Shown here piece by piece: positions 15,728-24,584 of a DNA stretch of 64,000 nt. Under the pieces are notes generated by a model, which was not told where the DNA came from, searched no databases, and saw only the letters and a list, made by a program, of their open reading frames with translations. Source of the DNA: Candidatus Ribeiella danica. Its GTDB lineage: Bacteria; Chloroflexota; Chloroflexia; Chloroflexales; Roseiflexaceae. Numbering within the stretch: the stretch's first letter is position 1; each line of letters starts with the position of its first letter. The stretch is taken from the NCBI GenBank assembly GCA_016717335.1, contig JADKFS010000001.1, positions 3,100,001 to 3,164,000 on the forward strand. The letters are read 5' to 3'. Made by a program: the position numbers and the translations under genes.

Positions 15728-16804
15728 GTGACCTATTCGCTGGCGCTGGGGCCATTTCACCCCGCCTGGCGCGGACCTCAGCGTTTCGAGCTCAAGCTAG
15801 ACGGCGAGCGGATCGTCGACATCGAATACCAGGATGGTTTCAACGAGCGGGGCTGCGCCGAGCGGCTGCCCCGGCTGGATCTTCCGCAGGCTCTCCATCT
15901 GGTCACCCGGATCTGTGGTGTGTGCTCGTTTGCTCACTCGCTGGCTTTCTGCCAGGCGATCGAGCAGCTTGGCGGGATCGTGGTCTCGGAGCGCGCGAGC
16001 CACCTGCGCTGCGTGGTCGCCGAGCTGGAGCGGATCGCCTCGCACCTGGGCGCCGCCGCGACGATCGTGCAGGCGCTCGGCATGGAGCCGCACGCCGCCG
16101 AGCTGGGCAGGCTGCGCGAGCTGGCGCTCCACCCGCTGCAGGCGATCAGCGGCGCGCGCGTCATCCCCGATCTGTGCCTGCCCGGCGGGCTGCGGCGCGA
16201 CCTGGCGCCGCCCGACCGCGAGGCGCTGCTGGTGGCGCTCCCCAAGCTCAATCGCGGCATCTACCGTTTCGCCGATCGCATGATCGACCACCGGCCGCTG
16301 CTGGCGCGCACCGTCGAGGTCGGCGCGCTGCCACGGACGGCGGCCGAGCAGTTCGGCGTGCGCGGCCCGCTCGGCCGGGCGTCGGGGGTCGTGCGCGACG
16401 CGCGGGCCGACCACCCGTACGCCGGCTACGCGCAGCTGGAGTTCAAGCCGATCACTCAGGAGGGCGGCGACGTCTACGCGCGGCTGATCTTGCTGCTGCT
16501 CGAGTCCTACGAGAGCGCGAAGCTGATCGAGCAGGCGCTCCAGAACCTGCCCGAAGGCCAGGCGCGCGGCGAGCTGCCGGAGGACCTGCCGACCGGGCAG
16601 GGCTCCGGGGTCGCCGAGGGGCCGCGCGGCCTGATCCGCTACACGCTCGAGAGCGACGGCGGGCGGCTGACGCGCGCGCGGATCGACGCGCCGCGCCAGC
16701 TCGACCGGCTGCTGGTGCGAACGCTGCTCTCGGGCGCCCTGCTCGACAATGCCGTGGCGATTATCGTTTCGACCGACCCATGCACCGCCTGCGCCGAGCG
16801 CTGA
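15728..16804 (+). CDS. Group-4-type [NiFe] hydrogenase large subunit
   Basis: 358 residues, about the size of EchE. It would hold the Ni-Fe centre on the cytoplasmic side of a membrane complex and interconvert protons and H2 or, if diverged, act as an electron acceptor related to NuoD. Both metal motifs are intact: L1 RICGVCSFAH (Cys63, Cys66) and L2 DPCTACAER at the very C-terminus (Cys352, Cys355). The protein ends three residues after the last cysteine, so no C-terminal peptide needs processing. The GTG at 15728 is chosen because GGGAGGAGCC precedes it; an ATG at 15707 lacks a ribosome site. It is the first gene of a six-gene set. Confidence 0.86.
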   Translation: MTYSLALGPFHPAWRGPQRFELKLDGERIVDIEYQDGFNERGCAERLPRLDLPQALHLVTRICGVCSFAHSLAFCQAIEQLGGIVVSERASHLRCVVAELERIASHLGAAATIVQALGMEPHAAELGRLRELALHPLQAISGARVIPDLCLPGGLRRDLAPPDREALLVALPKLNRGIYRFADRMIDHRPLLARTVEVGALPRTAAEQFGVRGPLGRASGVVRDARADHPYAGYAQLEFKPITQEGGDVYARLILLLLESYESAKLIEQALQNLPEGQARGELPEDLPTGQGSGVAEGPRGLIRYTLESDGGRLTRARIDAPRQLDRLLVRTLLSGALLDNAVAIIVSTDPCTACAER

Positions 16805-16844
16805 CGCGTCTGTCTGATGACGGACGACCGGCGACTGTGACACG

Positions 16845-18593
16845 ATGCTGACGCTTGCCTTCATCCTAACGCTTCTTGTCGCGCTGCTGTGCCTGGTGCT
16901 GAGCGGGTCTGTGCCGACGCGCTACCTGGGGGTGGCGGCCGGCGTGGCGCTGCTGGCCTGCGGGGCCGCGCTGCTGGTCGCGCGCGCGCGCGGCGGGCTG
17001 CCGCTGGAGCTGGTCGACCAGAGCTGGATCGCGCTCGAGAATTACTCGGTCGAGATCGTGCTGCGGTTCGACGCGGTGAGCTGGGCGCTGGCGCTGCTGG
17101 CGCTTGTCGGCGGGGGCCTGGCGCTGCTGGCGCTCGCGCTGGGGCTGCCGCCGAACCTGCGCGGCTTTGGCGGGCTGTTCGCAGCGGCGCTGCTGGCGCT
17201 GCTGGCCGTCGTCGCGGGGCTGGCCGATCAGAGCCTGCTGTTCTTGCCGTTCTTGTGGGCGACCGCGACGCTGCTGGTGTTCCTGGCGCTGCGGGCCAGC
17301 GGCGCGCTGTCCGGCTCGGACGCGCCGCTGGTGGTGCTGCTGACGGGGCTGCTGGGCGCGCTGGCGCTGCTGGGCGCCGCGCTGCTGGCGCCTGTCGCGC
17401 TGCCCGGCGCAGTGGCTCGCCAGGCGACGCTGGTCTGCTGGACGGCGGTGGGCCTGCTGGCGCTGGGCGCGCCGCCGCTGCACGCACCGTTTCAGGAGCT
17501 TGCCGAAGCGCCCGCGGCGCTGGCCGGCGCGCTGCTCGCGCTGGGGCTGCCGCTGCTCGGCGGCTACGCGCTGATCCGATTCTTCGCGGGCCTGAGCGTG
17601 CCGCCCGGCCCGGCCTGGCGGCTCACGCTGACCCTGCTCGGCCTGGCGACCCTGCTGGTCTGCGCGGCCGGCGCGGCCAGTGCCGGTCGCCTGCGCAGGC
17701 TGATCGCCTGGCAGCTCAGCGCCCAGATGGGCCTGCTGCTGATCGCCACCGGGCAGGGCGGCGCGGCGCTGCGGGTGGCCGGGCCGGCGCTGCTGGCGAA
17801 CGCGGCGGCCTCCGCGCTCGCGTGCTACCTCGCCGTGGCTATTCTGGAGCGCCGCGCCGGCACCGACCAGCTGTCCGAGATCAAGCTGCGCGAGCCGCTG
17901 ATCCTGCCGGGGCTGGTGTTCCTGGCGGGCGCGGCCGCCGCGGCCGGGCTGCCCGGCTGGTCGGGGATGTGGCCGCGGCGCTGGCTGGTCGACGAGCTGC
18001 TGCGCACCGCGCCCTGGGCGATCCCGCCGCTGCTGGCCGGCAGCGCGCTGCTGGCGCTCACGGCCGTCGCGCCGCTGGCGAGCTTCTGGCGCGGCGCGGC
18101 CCCCTCCCCTGCCGGCGATCTCGATGCGCAGCCGCGCCGGCTTTCCGCGATCGGGCTTGTGGCCGCCGCAAGCGCCGCGCCGCTGCTGGTGTTTGGCATT
18201 GCGCCGCAGCTCGCCTGGGCTGGCTGGCTGGCGCCCGCGCAGCGCGCGCTGGCGCCCGCGGCGACGACGGCCGCGCCGGCGCTGCCTGGCCTGGCGACAC
18301 AGCTGGCCTGTGGCCTTGCCGCGCTGGCGCTGCTCGGCCTGCCGGCGCTGCTGCGGCGCGGGCGACCGGCTGGTCTGGCGACCGACGGCGTCCTGCGCCC
18401 GCAGGCGCTTGGCGAGAGCCTACGCGGGCTCAGCTGGCTCGGCACTGCGACCCGCGCGTTCGCCTGGCTGTGGGGCGCGCTGCTGGGCCTGAGCCGCACC
18501 TCGCGACGCGGGCTGGCCCTGCTGGAGCAGCGCTACTACCTCGCGGGCCTGGTGATCGCTGTGATTGTCGTGATAATGCTGTTTATCCAGTAG
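16845..18593 (+). CDS. Hydrogenase antiporter-like membrane subunit (HyfB/NuoL-M family)
   Basis: 582 residues with roughly 14 hydrophobic segments, very leucine/alanine rich. It is a proton-conducting antiporter-like subunit of complex-I-related hydrogenases. Seen: a helix with VGLLALGAPPLHAPFQELAEAPAA (LHxxFxExxxAP-like, cf. the HSWLPxAMxxPTPVSA region of NuoL/M), RLRRLIAWQLSAQMGLLL (cf. the LKxxLAYSSIxHxG region) and LPGWSGMWPRRWLVDELL. Several polar residues of classic NuoL are replaced. The gene starts 40 bases after the large subunit. The assignment rests on topology, context and these weak motifs. Confidence 0.75.
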   Translation: MLTLAFILTLLVALLCLVLSGSVPTRYLGVAAGVALLACGAALLVARARGGLPLELVDQSWIALENYSVEIVLRFDAVSWALALLALVGGGLALLALALGLPPNLRGFGGLFAAALLALLAVVAGLADQSLLFLPFLWATATLLVFLALRASGALSGSDAPLVVLLTGLLGALALLGAALLAPVALPGAVARQATLVCWTAVGLLALGAPPLHAPFQELAEAPAALAGALLALGLPLLGGYALIRFFAGLSVPPGPAWRLTLTLLGLATLLVCAAGAASAGRLRRLIAWQLSAQMGLLLIATGQGGAALRVAGPALLANAAASALACYLAVAILERRAGTDQLSEIKLREPLILPGLVFLAGAAAAAGLPGWSGMWPRRWLVDELLRTAPWAIPPLLAGSALLALTAVAPLASFWRGAAPSPAGDLDAQPRRLSAIGLVAAASAAPLLVFGIAPQLAWAGWLAPAQRALAPAATTAAPALPGLATQLACGLAALALLGLPALLRRGRPAGLATDGVLRPQALGESLRGLSWLGTATRAFAWLWGALLGLSRTSRRGLALLEQRYYLAGLVIAVIVVIMLFIQ

Positions 18594-18599
18594 GTCGAT

Positions 18600-19322
18600 A
18601 TGAGCCTTAGCGATATCAACTGGCCGTCGGTCTGCATCGCCCTCTCGGGGGCGATCATCCTGCTGCTGCGCAGCTGGCGGGTGACGTTCTCGGCCCTGCT
18701 GGTCAACTATATCGGCGTGGCCTTTTTCCTGGCCCAGCAGCAGTTCATCAACCCCGACCTGCACCTCGGCGGCGCTGCGATCAGCACCACCGTGCTGGTC
18801 AAGCTGATCGCTGGCGTGGCCTCCACGGCGATCCTGACGCTCACCGCGCTGACGTTCTCGCGCGAGTACAACCTGGAGGACCTGGACGAGTTCTCGCTGG
18901 CCGAGCTGCGCCGCGCCACACGCCGGGCTGAGCGCCAGGTCGACGCCGAGCCGTTCCGGCTGGCCGACTACGTGATCCCGTTCTGGACGCTGGTGCTGGC
19001 GGCGCTGGCCAGCGTGGCGCTGCCGCGGCTGTACCCGATCGGCACGACCTACACGATCGACTTTGTCTGGTACTGGCTCGGGCTGGTCGGGCTGTTCACG
19101 ATCGTCGTCGCCGGCGATCTGCTCAAGGTCGGCCTGGGGCTGCTGCTGTGCGTCAGCAGCATCGACGTGCTCTACACCGCGATCTCGAGCACCGTGCAGG
19201 TGTTTCCGCTGGCGCTGCTCGGGCTGCTGACGATCGTGCTGGCGCTGGTGGTGGCCTACCTGAGCGGCCTGCTGTTCGGCCGCCTGAAGACGCTTGAGCT
19301 GAATGAGCTGTATAAACGCTGA
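18600..19322 (+). CDS. Hydrogenase membrane subunit (HyfE/NuoK-like)
   Basis: 240 residues, two groups of helices separated by a hydrophilic loop (residues about 85-125: EYNLEDLDEFSLAELRRATRR). The C-terminal half (FVWYWLGLVGLFTIVVAGDLLKVGLGLLLCVSSIDVL) resembles NuoK/HyfE-type helices (GxxLLxxGL). It starts 6 bases after the previous stop, so it is tightly coupled. In complex-I-like hydrogenases this subunit links the antiporter modules. I cannot be more specific. Confidence 0.65.
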   Translation: MSLSDINWPSVCIALSGAIILLLRSWRVTFSALLVNYIGVAFFLAQQQFINPDLHLGGAAISTTVLVKLIAGVASTAILTLTALTFSREYNLEDLDEFSLAELRRATRRAERQVDAEPFRLADYVIPFWTLVLAALASVALPRLYPIGTTYTIDFVWYWLGLVGLFTIVVAGDLLKVGLGLLLCVSSIDVLYTAISSTVQVFPLALLGLLTIVLALVVAYLSGLLFGRLKTLELNELYKR

Positions 19323-19336
19323 TCCGCGACTACGAT

Positions 19337-20809
19337 ATGATCTACCTGCTCTTAATCTTCTTCCCGATCACAATGGGCTGCAGCAGCTTCTTGCTGCGGA
19401 AGCAGACCCGCCTGGTGATCGTCGGCGCGGTGGCGACCCTGCTGGCCCAGATGGCCCTTGCGGCGCGCCTGCCGCTCGACCAGCCGGCGCGGCTGCTCGG
19501 GCTGACGCTGACGCTCGACCCGCTCGGGCGCCTGTTCCTGCTGACGTTCCTCGGGATCGGCGCGCTGGCGCTGCTGGCGACCTGGCGCATCCCGCACGGC
19601 GAGAACTTCGTGCCGGTCGCGCTGCTGATCCTGGGCCTCACCAGCACGACCCTGCTGCTGCTGCAGGAGCCGTTCGTCGCGTCGCTGCTGCTGGTCAGCA
19701 CGGGGCTGCTGGCGGTGATGGCGATCGTCGACCTGCCGACCGGCAGCCCGGCGCTGGTCGGGCGCACGACGATCGCGACCGCGCTGAAGTACCTGGTGCT
19801 CATGGTGATCGCCGGCGTGATGATCTACCTGGCATTTGTGCTGGTGAGCGTGTACCAGCCGGGCGATGCGTCCGGCCGTGTCTCGCCGGCGCACCTGATC
19901 CTGGCGCTGATCGTCGTCGGGTTCGGCCTGCGGCTCGCGATCGTGCCGTTCCACTCCTGGATGCCCGACCTGGCCGAGCACGCCGCGCCGATGGTCTCGG
20001 TCCTGATCGTCGCGGTGGTCAACGTGACCAGCCTGCTGTTCCTGGTCGACTCGTTCCAGTTCTTCTTCTACCCGATCGAGGTGGTGGGCGGAGCCGAGAG
20101 CGCAGACAAGCTGGTGCTGCTGATGGCGATCGGCGTGATCACGGCGCTGCTGGGCGGGCTGCTGGCGCTGGCTCAGGCGGGGATGCGGCGGACGATCGGC
20201 TACCTGGTGGTCTACAACGCCGGCATGGTGATCTTTGGCCTGGCGACGATGGATAAGGTTGGGGTGGCCGGCGCGCTGTTCGAGGCGCTCAACCAGACGA
20301 TCGCGGTGCTGCTGCTGTTTGTGAGCATCGGCCTGCTGGAGCGGCCCGACGGCCGGCCGCCCAACGTGGTGCGGCGCGACCTGCTGTGGCGCTGGCCGGT
20401 GGCCGGCACGGGCCTGATCGGCGGCGGGCTGGCGCTGCTCGGCCTGCCGCCGTTCAGCGGCTTCGCGAGCAAGCTGCTGCTCTACCAGGCGGCGGCCCAG
20501 CGCGGCGGCGCCTACCTGGGGCTGCTGCTGCTCGCCACGGCGCTGGCGCTGCTCGCGCTGATCCGGCTGTCGCGCGATCGGCTGCTCGGCCCATCCGAGG
20601 AGCGCCCCGCCGAGGAGACCCCGCTCTTGCTCGGCATGACCGACCTCGACCGGCCGGCCGACCGCCGGCTGGAGCCCGAGCCGCGCGGCATGGCGCTGCT
20701 GACCGCGTTCTTGCTGGCGGTCTGCCTGGGGATCGGGCTGTACCCGCAGCCGCTGCTCGGGACGATCAACGAGGTGATTCGCGGGCTGACGTTTATTCAG
20801 GCGCTGTAG
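19337..20809 (+). CDS. Hydrogenase antiporter-like subunit (HyfF/NuoN family)
   Basis: 490 residues with about 14 membrane helices. Clear proton-antiporter motifs: LALIVVGFGLRLAIVPFHSWMPDLAEHAAPMVS (the NuoL/M/N helix with HSWxPxxxxxAP), MRRTIGYLVVYNAGMVIFGL (the helix after the broken helix) and LALLGLPPFSGFASK. It should be one of the proton-pumping subunits of the complex. It starts 14 bases after the preceding stop. Confidence 0.85.
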   Translation: MIYLLLIFFPITMGCSSFLLRKQTRLVIVGAVATLLAQMALAARLPLDQPARLLGLTLTLDPLGRLFLLTFLGIGALALLATWRIPHGENFVPVALLILGLTSTTLLLLQEPFVASLLLVSTGLLAVMAIVDLPTGSPALVGRTTIATALKYLVLMVIAGVMIYLAFVLVSVYQPGDASGRVSPAHLILALIVVGFGLRLAIVPFHSWMPDLAEHAAPMVSVLIVAVVNVTSLLFLVDSFQFFFYPIEVVGGAESADKLVLLMAIGVITALLGGLLALAQAGMRRTIGYLVVYNAGMVIFGLATMDKVGVAGALFEALNQTIAVLLLFVSIGLLERPDGRPPNVVRRDLLWRWPVAGTGLIGGGLALLGLPPFSGFASKLLLYQAAAQRGGAYLGLLLLATALALLALIRLSRDRLLGPSEERPAEETPLLLGMTDLDRPADRRLEPEPRGMALLTAFLLAVCLGIGLYPQPLLGTINEVIRGLTFIQAL

Positions 20810-20814
20810 CGTTG

Positions 20815-20912
20815 GAACGTTAGCATGTTCGAATGTTCCTTACGCCCGATCCTGACCTCGACGTCGTTTACAAGTTGAAATGGTGGAACGTTAGCACGTT
20901 CGAACGTTCCAA
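20815..20912. repeat. Octamer-type array (AACGTTAGCACGTTCGAACGTTCC)
   Basis: Two imperfect copies (GGAACGTTAGCATGTTCGAATGTTCC near 20814 and GGAACGTTAGCACGTTCGAACGTTCC near 20885), each a near-palindrome built of CGTTnnnn units. They fill the gap inside the hydrogenase operon. Confidence 0.8.
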
Positions 20913-20930
20913 CGAAGTAAGATTGGCTCT

Positions 20931-21296
20931 ATGATACGTGTCTACCGCATCAACACGGGCTCCTGCGGCGGCTGCGACGCCGAGATCGTGGCGGCGGTGG
21001 CGAGCGACGCCGGACTGACCTGGGCCGAGGGGCCTGATCGGGCCGACCTGCTGCTGCTGACCGGGCCGCTGACGGGCGCGAGCCGGCCGGTCTTTCTGGC
21101 GATCTGGCAGGAGCTGGCCGGGCGCGTGCCGCTGCTGGCGGTCGGGCGCTGCGCGATCGACGGGCACCCGTTCGGCCGCGGTGGCCTGGCCGAGCTGCCC
21201 GAGCTGAGCGCGCGCAAGCTCGACGGCTGCCCGCCCGCGCCCGGCGCGATCGTCGAGGCCATCCGGCAGGCGGCGGGCGACAAGGTGGCCGGGTGA
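20931..21296 (+). CDS. Hydrogenase small subunit (HyfI/NuoB-like)
   Basis: 121 residues, the electron-transfer subunit that carries the proximal [4Fe-4S] cluster next to the Ni-Fe site. Four cysteines are placed as in EchC/NuoB relatives: NTGSCGGCDAE (Cys12, Cys15), VGRCAIDGHPFG (Cys74) and LDGCPPAPGAIVEAI (Cys100). No extra ferredoxin domain is present, and no separate HyfH-type ferredoxin gene is visible in the operon. The ATG follows AAGTAAGATTGGCTCT without a clear SD. Confidence 0.86.
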   Translation: MIRVYRINTGSCGGCDAEIVAAVASDAGLTWAEGPDRADLLLLTGPLTGASRPVFLAIWQELAGRVPLLAVGRCAIDGHPFGRGGLAELPELSARKLDGCPPAPGAIVEAIRQAAGDKVAG

Positions 21297-21452
21297 CGAG
21301 GCTAGGGGCTAGTACAAGGTTCCGGACGTTCGTGTCGGGTTTGGGCTGCCACGATCGGTGCTGCGGGGCTGCAGTTCCGTGGCCACAGAACCACAGAACC
21401 GCAGAACCAACGGGCGACAACCAGCAACCAACTTCTGGAAAGCTGTACTAGA

Positions 21453-21537
21453 GCAATACGTTTCACATAACCACGAAGGCACGCAGACGCGAAGGTTTGG
21501 AAAGGGGGAACCGGGCCTTCGTATGTGAAAGGTATTG
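21453..21537. repeat. Inverted-repeat element (CAATACSTTTCACATA / ACCACGAAGGC)
   Basis: Arms 21453-21469 and 21522-21537 are complementary with one mismatch. Inside lies AACCACGAAGGCACGCAGACGCGAAGG. A related half (CCAATACCTTTTGCATAACCACAAAGG) sits at 22429. With the flanking array, this accounts for most of the 306-base gap between hydrogenase genes. Confidence 0.75.
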
Positions 21538-21551
21538 GGGATTGATGCTGA

Positions 21552-21583
21552 TCACCTGGTCACCTGGTCACCTGGTCACCTCG
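21552..21583. repeat. Octamer array TCACCTGG x4
   Basis: Three exact TCACCTGG units and a fourth TCACCTCG in tandem. The complementary unit CCAGGTGA makes up the array near 32.23 kb. Confidence 0.88.
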
Positions 21584-21602
21584 TCAGGAATTGAGAGAGA
21601 CG

Positions 21603-22424
21603 TTGAGTATCGCACTAACAATCTTGCTCTACCCTGGCCTGGCCTTCACACTCGCGCTGGCGCTGGCGTTCGCGTGGCTGGCCGAGGGGCGGCTGGCGAC
21701 GGGCTGGGCGCGCGGCGCGGCGCCCTGGCGCACGATCGACGGCGCGGCCGCGGCGGCTAGCTTGCTGCTGTCGGGCCTGACCCTGGCGCTGCTGCCGTGG
21801 CCGCTCCACCCGGCGGCCGGCTGGCCGTGGGTCGGCAGCCCGATCGCGCTGTGGGCGGCGCTGGAGGGCGCGTTCCTGCTGCCCGCGCTGGTGGGGCTGC
21901 TGGCGCCATCCACGCTGGCGGCGCGCGCGGCGGTCCGCGAGGCCCAGATGAGCCTGGCCGGGCGCTTCGTCTGCTGGCTGGCGCTGGGCGCCGGGCTGTG
22001 GGGCGTCGCCGGCTGGACGCTGCTCGAGCTGCCGGGGCGGCTGCTGCTCGGCCTGGCGGCGCTGGCGGCCCTGCCCGCCGCGATTGGCGTCGGCCCGTTC
22101 GGCGCGGAGCGCGGCCTCTCGGCCGCCGGCGCCGAAGAGGGGCTTGACGAAGCAACCACAGGTCTGGTACGCTTTGCGCGAAGCGCGCGCGGCGGCGCCT
22201 TGCTGGCCGCCCTGGCTGTCGCCTCGCTGCCGCCGACCGGCGGGAGCATCCGGCCCGCGCTGGCGCTGGCGGTGGCGCTGGCCCTGTTCGCGCTCACCGC
22301 GCTGCTGCTGCGCCGCGCCGGCGCGCTGCTGCCGCGGCTGACCTTGCCGGCCGCGCTGCGCTGGTGCTGGTGGCGCGCGCTGCCGATCGCCGTGGTCGGG
22401 CTGGTGTACCTGGCGATCGTCTAG
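21603..22424 (+). CDS. Hydrogenase membrane-anchor subunit (HyfC/NuoH-like)
   Basis: About 273 residues with seven or eight membrane helices. In complex-I-like hydrogenases this subunit joins the peripheral arm to the membrane arm. The loop PFGAERGLSAAGAEEGLDEATTGLVRFARSAR matches the NuoH/EchB loop (PFDxPEAExEIxxGxxxEYSG) in position and acidic pattern. There are two TTG candidates, 21591 and 21603; GAGAGA lies before the second, which I chose, but neither has a strong SD. It is separated by about 300 bases of repeats from the small subunit, yet is needed to complete the complex. Confidence 0.78.
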   Translation: MSIALTILLYPGLAFTLALALAFAWLAEGRLATGWARGAAPWRTIDGAAAAASLLLSGLTLALLPWPLHPAAGWPWVGSPIALWAALEGAFLLPALVGLLAPSTLAARAAVREAQMSLAGRFVCWLALGAGLWGVAGWTLLELPGRLLLGLAALAALPAAIGVGPFGAERGLSAAGAEEGLDEATTGLVRFARSARGGALLAALAVASLPPTGGSIRPALALAVALALFALTALLLRRAGALLPRLTLPAALRWCWWRALPIAVVGLVYLAIV

Positions 22425-22537
22425 ATCCAATACCTTTTGCATAACCACAAAGGCGCGAAGGCCCGCAGAGCAGGAAGGTGGGAGTTTGGGGCGGCTTCGC
22501 CGCCCCAAACCCCACCCCACCGCAACAGAAAAAATAC

Positions 22538-23575
22538 ATGTACGCAATCGAGACGGTTAATCTGCACAAGTCCTACGATGGCCTGGCGGTGCTGAAGGGC
22601 CTCGACCTGTGCGTGCCGCAGGGGCAGGTGTACGGGCTGCTGGGGCCGAACGGCTCGGGCAAGTCCACGCTGATCCACCTGCTGCTCGGCTTCCTGAGGC
22701 CGAACAAGGGCACGCTCAGCCTGTTCGGCCAGCGCGACCTCGAGGTTGCGCGCGGGCGAGTGGGCTACCTGCCGGAGCGGCTGCGCTACCACCTGCGCTA
22801 CAGCGGCCGCGAGTACCTGCGCTACCTGGGCCAGTTCAGCGACCTGCGCGAGCCGGATCTGACGCGCCGGGTCGAGCAGGAGCTGGCCGTGGTCGGGCTG
22901 CTCGACGCGGCCGACCGGCGGCTCGCCACCTACTCGAAGGGCATGTTGCAGCGCTTCGGCATCGCCCAGGCGCTGCTGGCCGACCCCGACCTGCTGCTGA
23001 TCGACGAGCCCACCTCGGGCCTCGACCCGGCCGGGCAGCGCGAGATGATCGGGCTGCTGACCGAGCTGCGCGCCCACAAGCACACGATCTTTCTGACCAG
23101 CCACATTCTCGAAGAGATCGATCAGCTCTGCGATACCGTGGGCATCCTGTACGGCGGAAGGCTGGCGGCCGAGGTCGACGTGCAGTCGCTGCGCGCGCCC
23201 GGCCGCACGGCGCTGCTGACTGTCGCGCACCTGCCGCCGGAGCTGGTGTCCCAGCTCCAGCGCGTGTCGCCGGCGGTGCGCTGCAGCGGCCGCGAGATCA
23301 CCCTGGAGCCGAACACCCCGGGGCTCCAGGCCCAGGTGCTGCGGGCGCTGCTCGAGGCCGACGTGCCGATCATCTCGCTGGAGCCGCAGGGGCGCCCGCT
23401 CGAGGAGATCTACAGGCGGATCGTGCGCGGCGGGCCGGCCGCTCCGGCGGCGATCGAGCCGCCGCCGGGGCTGTTCGCGCCGCCCGGCCACCCCGACGTG
23501 GGCGATACCCTGCTGAACGAGCTGCTCAGCCGCGAGCAAGAGCCGCGGGACGAGGATCGCCAACAGGAATCGTAG
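22538..23575 (+). CDS. ABC transporter ATP-binding protein
   Basis: 345 residues. Walker A in LLGPNGSGKSTLIHLLLG, Q-loop region VGYLPERLRYHL, signature YSKGMLQRFGIAQALL, Walker B DLLLIDEPTSGLDPAGQ and the switch histidine in FLTSHILEEI. This is a type ATPase that energises drug/antibiotic, lipid or copper (NosF-like) exporters with a DUF-type permease. About 100 C-terminal residues form the extra domain common to this class, then a proline-rich tail. The partner permease follows after a repeat element. Confidence 0.92.
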   Translation: MYAIETVNLHKSYDGLAVLKGLDLCVPQGQVYGLLGPNGSGKSTLIHLLLGFLRPNKGTLSLFGQRDLEVARGRVGYLPERLRYHLRYSGREYLRYLGQFSDLREPDLTRRVEQELAVVGLLDAADRRLATYSKGMLQRFGIAQALLADPDLLLIDEPTSGLDPAGQREMIGLLTELRAHKHTIFLTSHILEEIDQLCDTVGILYGGRLAAEVDVQSLRAPGRTALLTVAHLPPELVSQLQRVSPAVRCSGREITLEPNTPGLQAQVLRALLEADVPIISLEPQGRPLEEIYRRIVRGGPAAPAAIEPPPGLFAPPGHPDVGDTLLNELLSREQEPRDEDRQQES

Positions 23576-23630
23576 TACAGGCTATCGCACTTGCGACCCG
23601 GGTTCGATAGGATTATTTGACCCAGAGTCT

Positions 23631-23715
23631 GTGTCATCCTGAGCAGAGGCCGCAGCCGGAGCGAAGGATCTCTCTGGACGTTCAAGAGATGCTTCGCTGC
23701 GGCTCAGCATGACAC
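23631..23715. repeat. MITE-like inverted repeat (GTGTCATCCTGAGC)
   Basis: Terminal arms GTGTCATCCTGAGC (23631-23644) and GCTCAGCATGACAC (23702-23715) match with one mismatch; inner parts AGCGAAGGATCTCT and AGAGATGCTTCGCT also pair. It inserts between the ABC ATPase and its permease. Sequences of this kind are common in environmental bacterial genomes (recollection). Confidence 0.82.
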
Positions 23716-23769
23716 TCCCAGGGCGGCTGAAATAATACATTAATGAAGCGCATGTAACGTGACACACCT

Positions 23770-24534
23770 ATGAGCTCACTCACCCGGACACTCCGCTTCG
23801 TCGCCTTCACGCTGGTCGAGTACGCCCGCTCCGGGCGCATTCTGATCGAGCTGCTGGCGAGCGTGATCTTCTTCTACATCTTCCTGCGGCGCTGGACCTC
23901 GGCGCCGCCGCCGGAGTATTTCTTCTCCACCACCGGCCTGTTCGTGCTCGGCCTGACCTTCTACACCGCCTCGTCGGTGCAGTCGCTCGGCGACCGGCCG
24001 CAGGGCTACCTCTTGCTGGTGCGGCGGATCGGGCGCGGCGGCTACCTGCTGGGCCTGTACCTCGCCGTCCAGCTGATCGTCTGGAGCATCTACGGGCTGC
24101 TCTGCCTGGCGACCGCGCTCTACAACCCGGTGCGCGATCTCGACCTGCGCGGCTGGCTGCTCGGCTCGATCCCGCTGCTGCTCAACGCCACCCTGCTGGG
24201 CGCGCTGCTGCTGCTGCTGGCGCCGATGGTGCTGCCCGGCACCGGGCGCCTGGCGGTGCTGGCGCTGATCGCGGTCGCGTTCTCGGGCAGCCTGCTGAGC
24301 GGGCAGACGCTGGCGGGGCTGCCGGCGGCGCTGACCGCCGCGCTGAGCGTGCTGCGGACGATCTTCAGCACGCCGCTGCTGCCCGCCTTCACCGGCTTCG
24401 CCCTGTCGGTCAGCCGAGAGTATGGCGGGATCGCCTTCGCCATACCGCTGGCCCAGCTCTCGCTGACGCTGGGGCTGCTCTCCCTCGCGATCTACATCTT
24501 CTCGCGGCGCGAGATCATCTTCAGCGGGGCTTGA
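23770..24534 (+). CDS. ABC transporter permease
   Basis: 254 residues with six hydrophobic segments (ILIELLASVIFFYIFLRRW, FVLGLTFYTASSV, LGLYLAVQLIVWSIYGLL, LLNATLLGALLLLLAPMVLPG, LAVLALIAVAFSGSLL, LSLTLGLLSLAIYIFSRREI). Size and topology fit ABC-2-type permeases. It follows the ATPase gene by about 195 bases that hold a MITE-like element. The cargo cannot be predicted. Confidence 0.78.
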   Translation: MSSLTRTLRFVAFTLVEYARSGRILIELLASVIFFYIFLRRWTSAPPPEYFFSTTGLFVLGLTFYTASSVQSLGDRPQGYLLLVRRIGRGGYLLGLYLAVQLIVWSIYGLLCLATALYNPVRDLDLRGWLLGSIPLLLNATLLGALLLLLAPMVLPGTGRLAVLALIAVAFSGSLLSGQTLAGLPAALTAALSVLRTIFSTPLLPAFTGFALSVSREYGGIAFAIPLAQLSLTLGLLSLAIYIFSRREIIFSGA

Positions 24535-24560
24535 CAAATGCTCGGGCATGCGGGTACAGT
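24531..24560 (+). promoter_or_regulatory. Promoter of the ArsR-family gene
   Basis: TTGACA (24531-24536) overlaps the permease stop codon; after an 18-base spacer comes TACAGT (24555-24560). A self-standing promoter for the regulator. Confidence 0.72.
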
Positions 24561-24584
24561 AGGCCATACGCGAGGAGGCACGCG

